Source: an uncultured Alphaproteobacteria bacterium (GTDB taxonomy: Bacteria; Pseudomonadota; Alphaproteobacteria; UBA7887). Taken from it: DNA of 5,972 nucleotides. The notes beneath the pieces are model-generated. The model was not told the origin of the DNA. It saw only the letters and a program-made list of their open reading frames with translations, and ran no database searches. This document shows positions 5,243 to 5,972 of the stretch, one piece after another; the first letter of the stretch is position 1, and the number at the start of each line of letters is the position of its first letter. Where the stretch lies: the NCBI GenBank assembly GCA_913044255.1, contig CAJWOI010000186.1:1-5972 (forward strand), read 5' to 3'. Both the position numbers and the translations under genes were made by a program.

Positions 5243-5972
5243 ATGGGCAACTCTACGGCTGACCGTACTGATAATTTTAAGCGAGCCGTCGGTGGGGCCG
5301 TGCGAGCGATTGCCCGGGCACCAGAGCTCACCGTTACTTTTAGTGCCAATGCCGCCATGACGGATGGCGAAAGCGCGCAATTACCGCTTCCTCCACGCGA
5401 TGCCACTGCGCAAGATCTTGCGCAGGTCCGAGGCATTGGTGATTCACTCGCGCTTCGTTTGCGGCACCATGACGTAAAAGTGCACTCCTCGCGATGTCCC
5501 CCAGGGGAGTCAGCTCGTGCCATATATGATGCGGTGGAGCAGGTGCGCTGTGAGGCGTTGGGTGCTCGGCGCATGAAAGGCGTGGCGCGCAATTTGGAAG
5601 CCATGCTCGAAGCGCAGTGTCGCACAAAAGGTTTCGATCGGGTTAGCGAACGTGATCAAGCACCCGTCGTTGAGGCGGTACGCCTGTTGGTTCGTCAGCG
5701 AATTACGGGCGAAGAACCACCACCGTCTGCATCCGGTATGGTTGATCTATGGCGCCCATGGCTGGAAGAAAAAATAGGTGCGGATTGCGACGATCTGGCT
5801 GCGGCAATTGATGAACAAAGCGATTTTTCCAAGTTGACTAGACGTATGATAGCGCATCTTGATTTTGCCAATGAAGATGAAAATGAATCCGATCTCGATG
5901 CTGATGCAAACGACACGGAAAATGACCAAGATGCTGTTGATGGGAACGGTGAGGGGGAAGGTGACGATTCGG
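5243..5972 (+). CDS. cobT: Aerobic cobaltochelatase subunit CobT, N-terminal part (3' end outside window)
   Basis: CobT is the partner of CobS in the aerobic cobaltochelatase; its C-terminal VWA/MIDAS domain, not seen here, is thought to bridge the CobS ring to CobN. The frame from ATG 5243 stays open to the right edge, giving 243 of the roughly 600 residues expected. Family hallmarks are FKRAVGGAVRAIA (12-24), QLPLPPRD (46-53), ALRLRHHD (70-77), ARAIYDAVEQVRCEALGARR (91-110), MVDLWRPWLEE (166-176) and RRMIAHLDFA (200-209). From residue 211 the chain becomes a highly acidic, low-complexity linker with about half Asp/Glu, as in other CobT proteins, which have an acidic segment between the N-terminal and VWA parts. 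The start lies 7 bases after the cobS stop with no clear Shine-Dalgarno, so translation is probably coupled to cobS. This is not the unrelated CobT (nicotinate-nucleotide phosphoribosyltransferase) that shares the name. Confidence 0.95.
   Translation, partial: MGNSTADRTDNFKRAVGGAVRAIARAPELTVTFSANAAMTDGESAQLPLPPRDATAQDLAQVRGIGDSLALRLRHHDVKVHSSRCPPGESARAIYDAVEQVRCEALGARRMKGVARNLEAMLEAQCRTKGFDRVSERDQAPVVEAVRLLVRQRITGEEPPPSASGMVDLWRPWLEEKIGADCDDLAAAIDEQSDFSKLTRRMIAHLDFANEDENESDLDADANDTENDQDAVDGNGEGEGDDS

Noticed and set aside
5236..5627. Two minus-strand open frames of 95 and 129 codons
   Set aside because: Both are antisense to the N-terminal part of cobT, which is confirmed by many family motifs.
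1..5972. Mobile elements, CRISPR arrays, tRNA/rRNA genes, phage or defence genes
   Set aside because: No transposase or integrase motif, direct-repeat array, terminal inverted repeat pair or tRNA-like fold was seen. The window is almost fully occupied by recognised genes, and no undescribed multi-gene system is supported.

Overview
The window reads as a chromosomal stretch of an alphaproteobacterium, most like the Rhodospirillales. The reasons are the aerobic (CobN-S-T type) cobaltochelatase genes cobS and cobT directly behind a J-domain protein gene, a divergent bolA, and an aroB plus CNNM/CorC pair nearby. From memory, this gene order recurs widely in Alphaproteobacteria. Base composition looks balanced by eye rather than very GC-rich. 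The species cannot be named from the sequence alone.

Layout, left to right. The plus strand opens with the C-terminal part of aroB (3-dehydroquinate synthase, cut by the left edge). After 131 bases comes a CNNM/CorC-type membrane protein with DUF21, paired CBS and transporter-associated domains. Facing it on the minus strand is a complete Fe(II)/2-oxoglutarate dioxygenase of the TauD/TfdA family, then bolA, also on the minus strand. From a 130-base divergent region with a good bolA promoter, the plus strand continues with a J-domain protein, cobS and the N-terminal part of cobT, which runs off the right edge.

How they work together. The J protein, CobS and CobT form a tight unit (gaps of 41 and 7 bases). 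CobS and CobT are the AAA+ motor and VWA-type partner that drive ATP-dependent cobalt insertion by CobN, which is not in the window. BolA acts in iron-sulfur/iron handling together with a monothiol glutaredoxin. AroB belongs to the shikimate pathway, and the CNNM/CorC protein to divalent-cation homeostasis. The dioxygenase is the outsider: it sits in reverse orientation inside an otherwise familiar order, and its substrate cannot be told from sequence.

All complete genes look intact, with their catalytic residues in place. I saw no mobile element, tRNA, rRNA, CRISPR array or cobalamin riboswitch. No gene-free stretch exceeds 140 bases. The window is mostly ordinary core genome. The points most worth a second look are the dioxygenase insertion, the Cys/His cluster in the J protein tied to cobST, and the architecture of the bolA/J-protein intergenic region.
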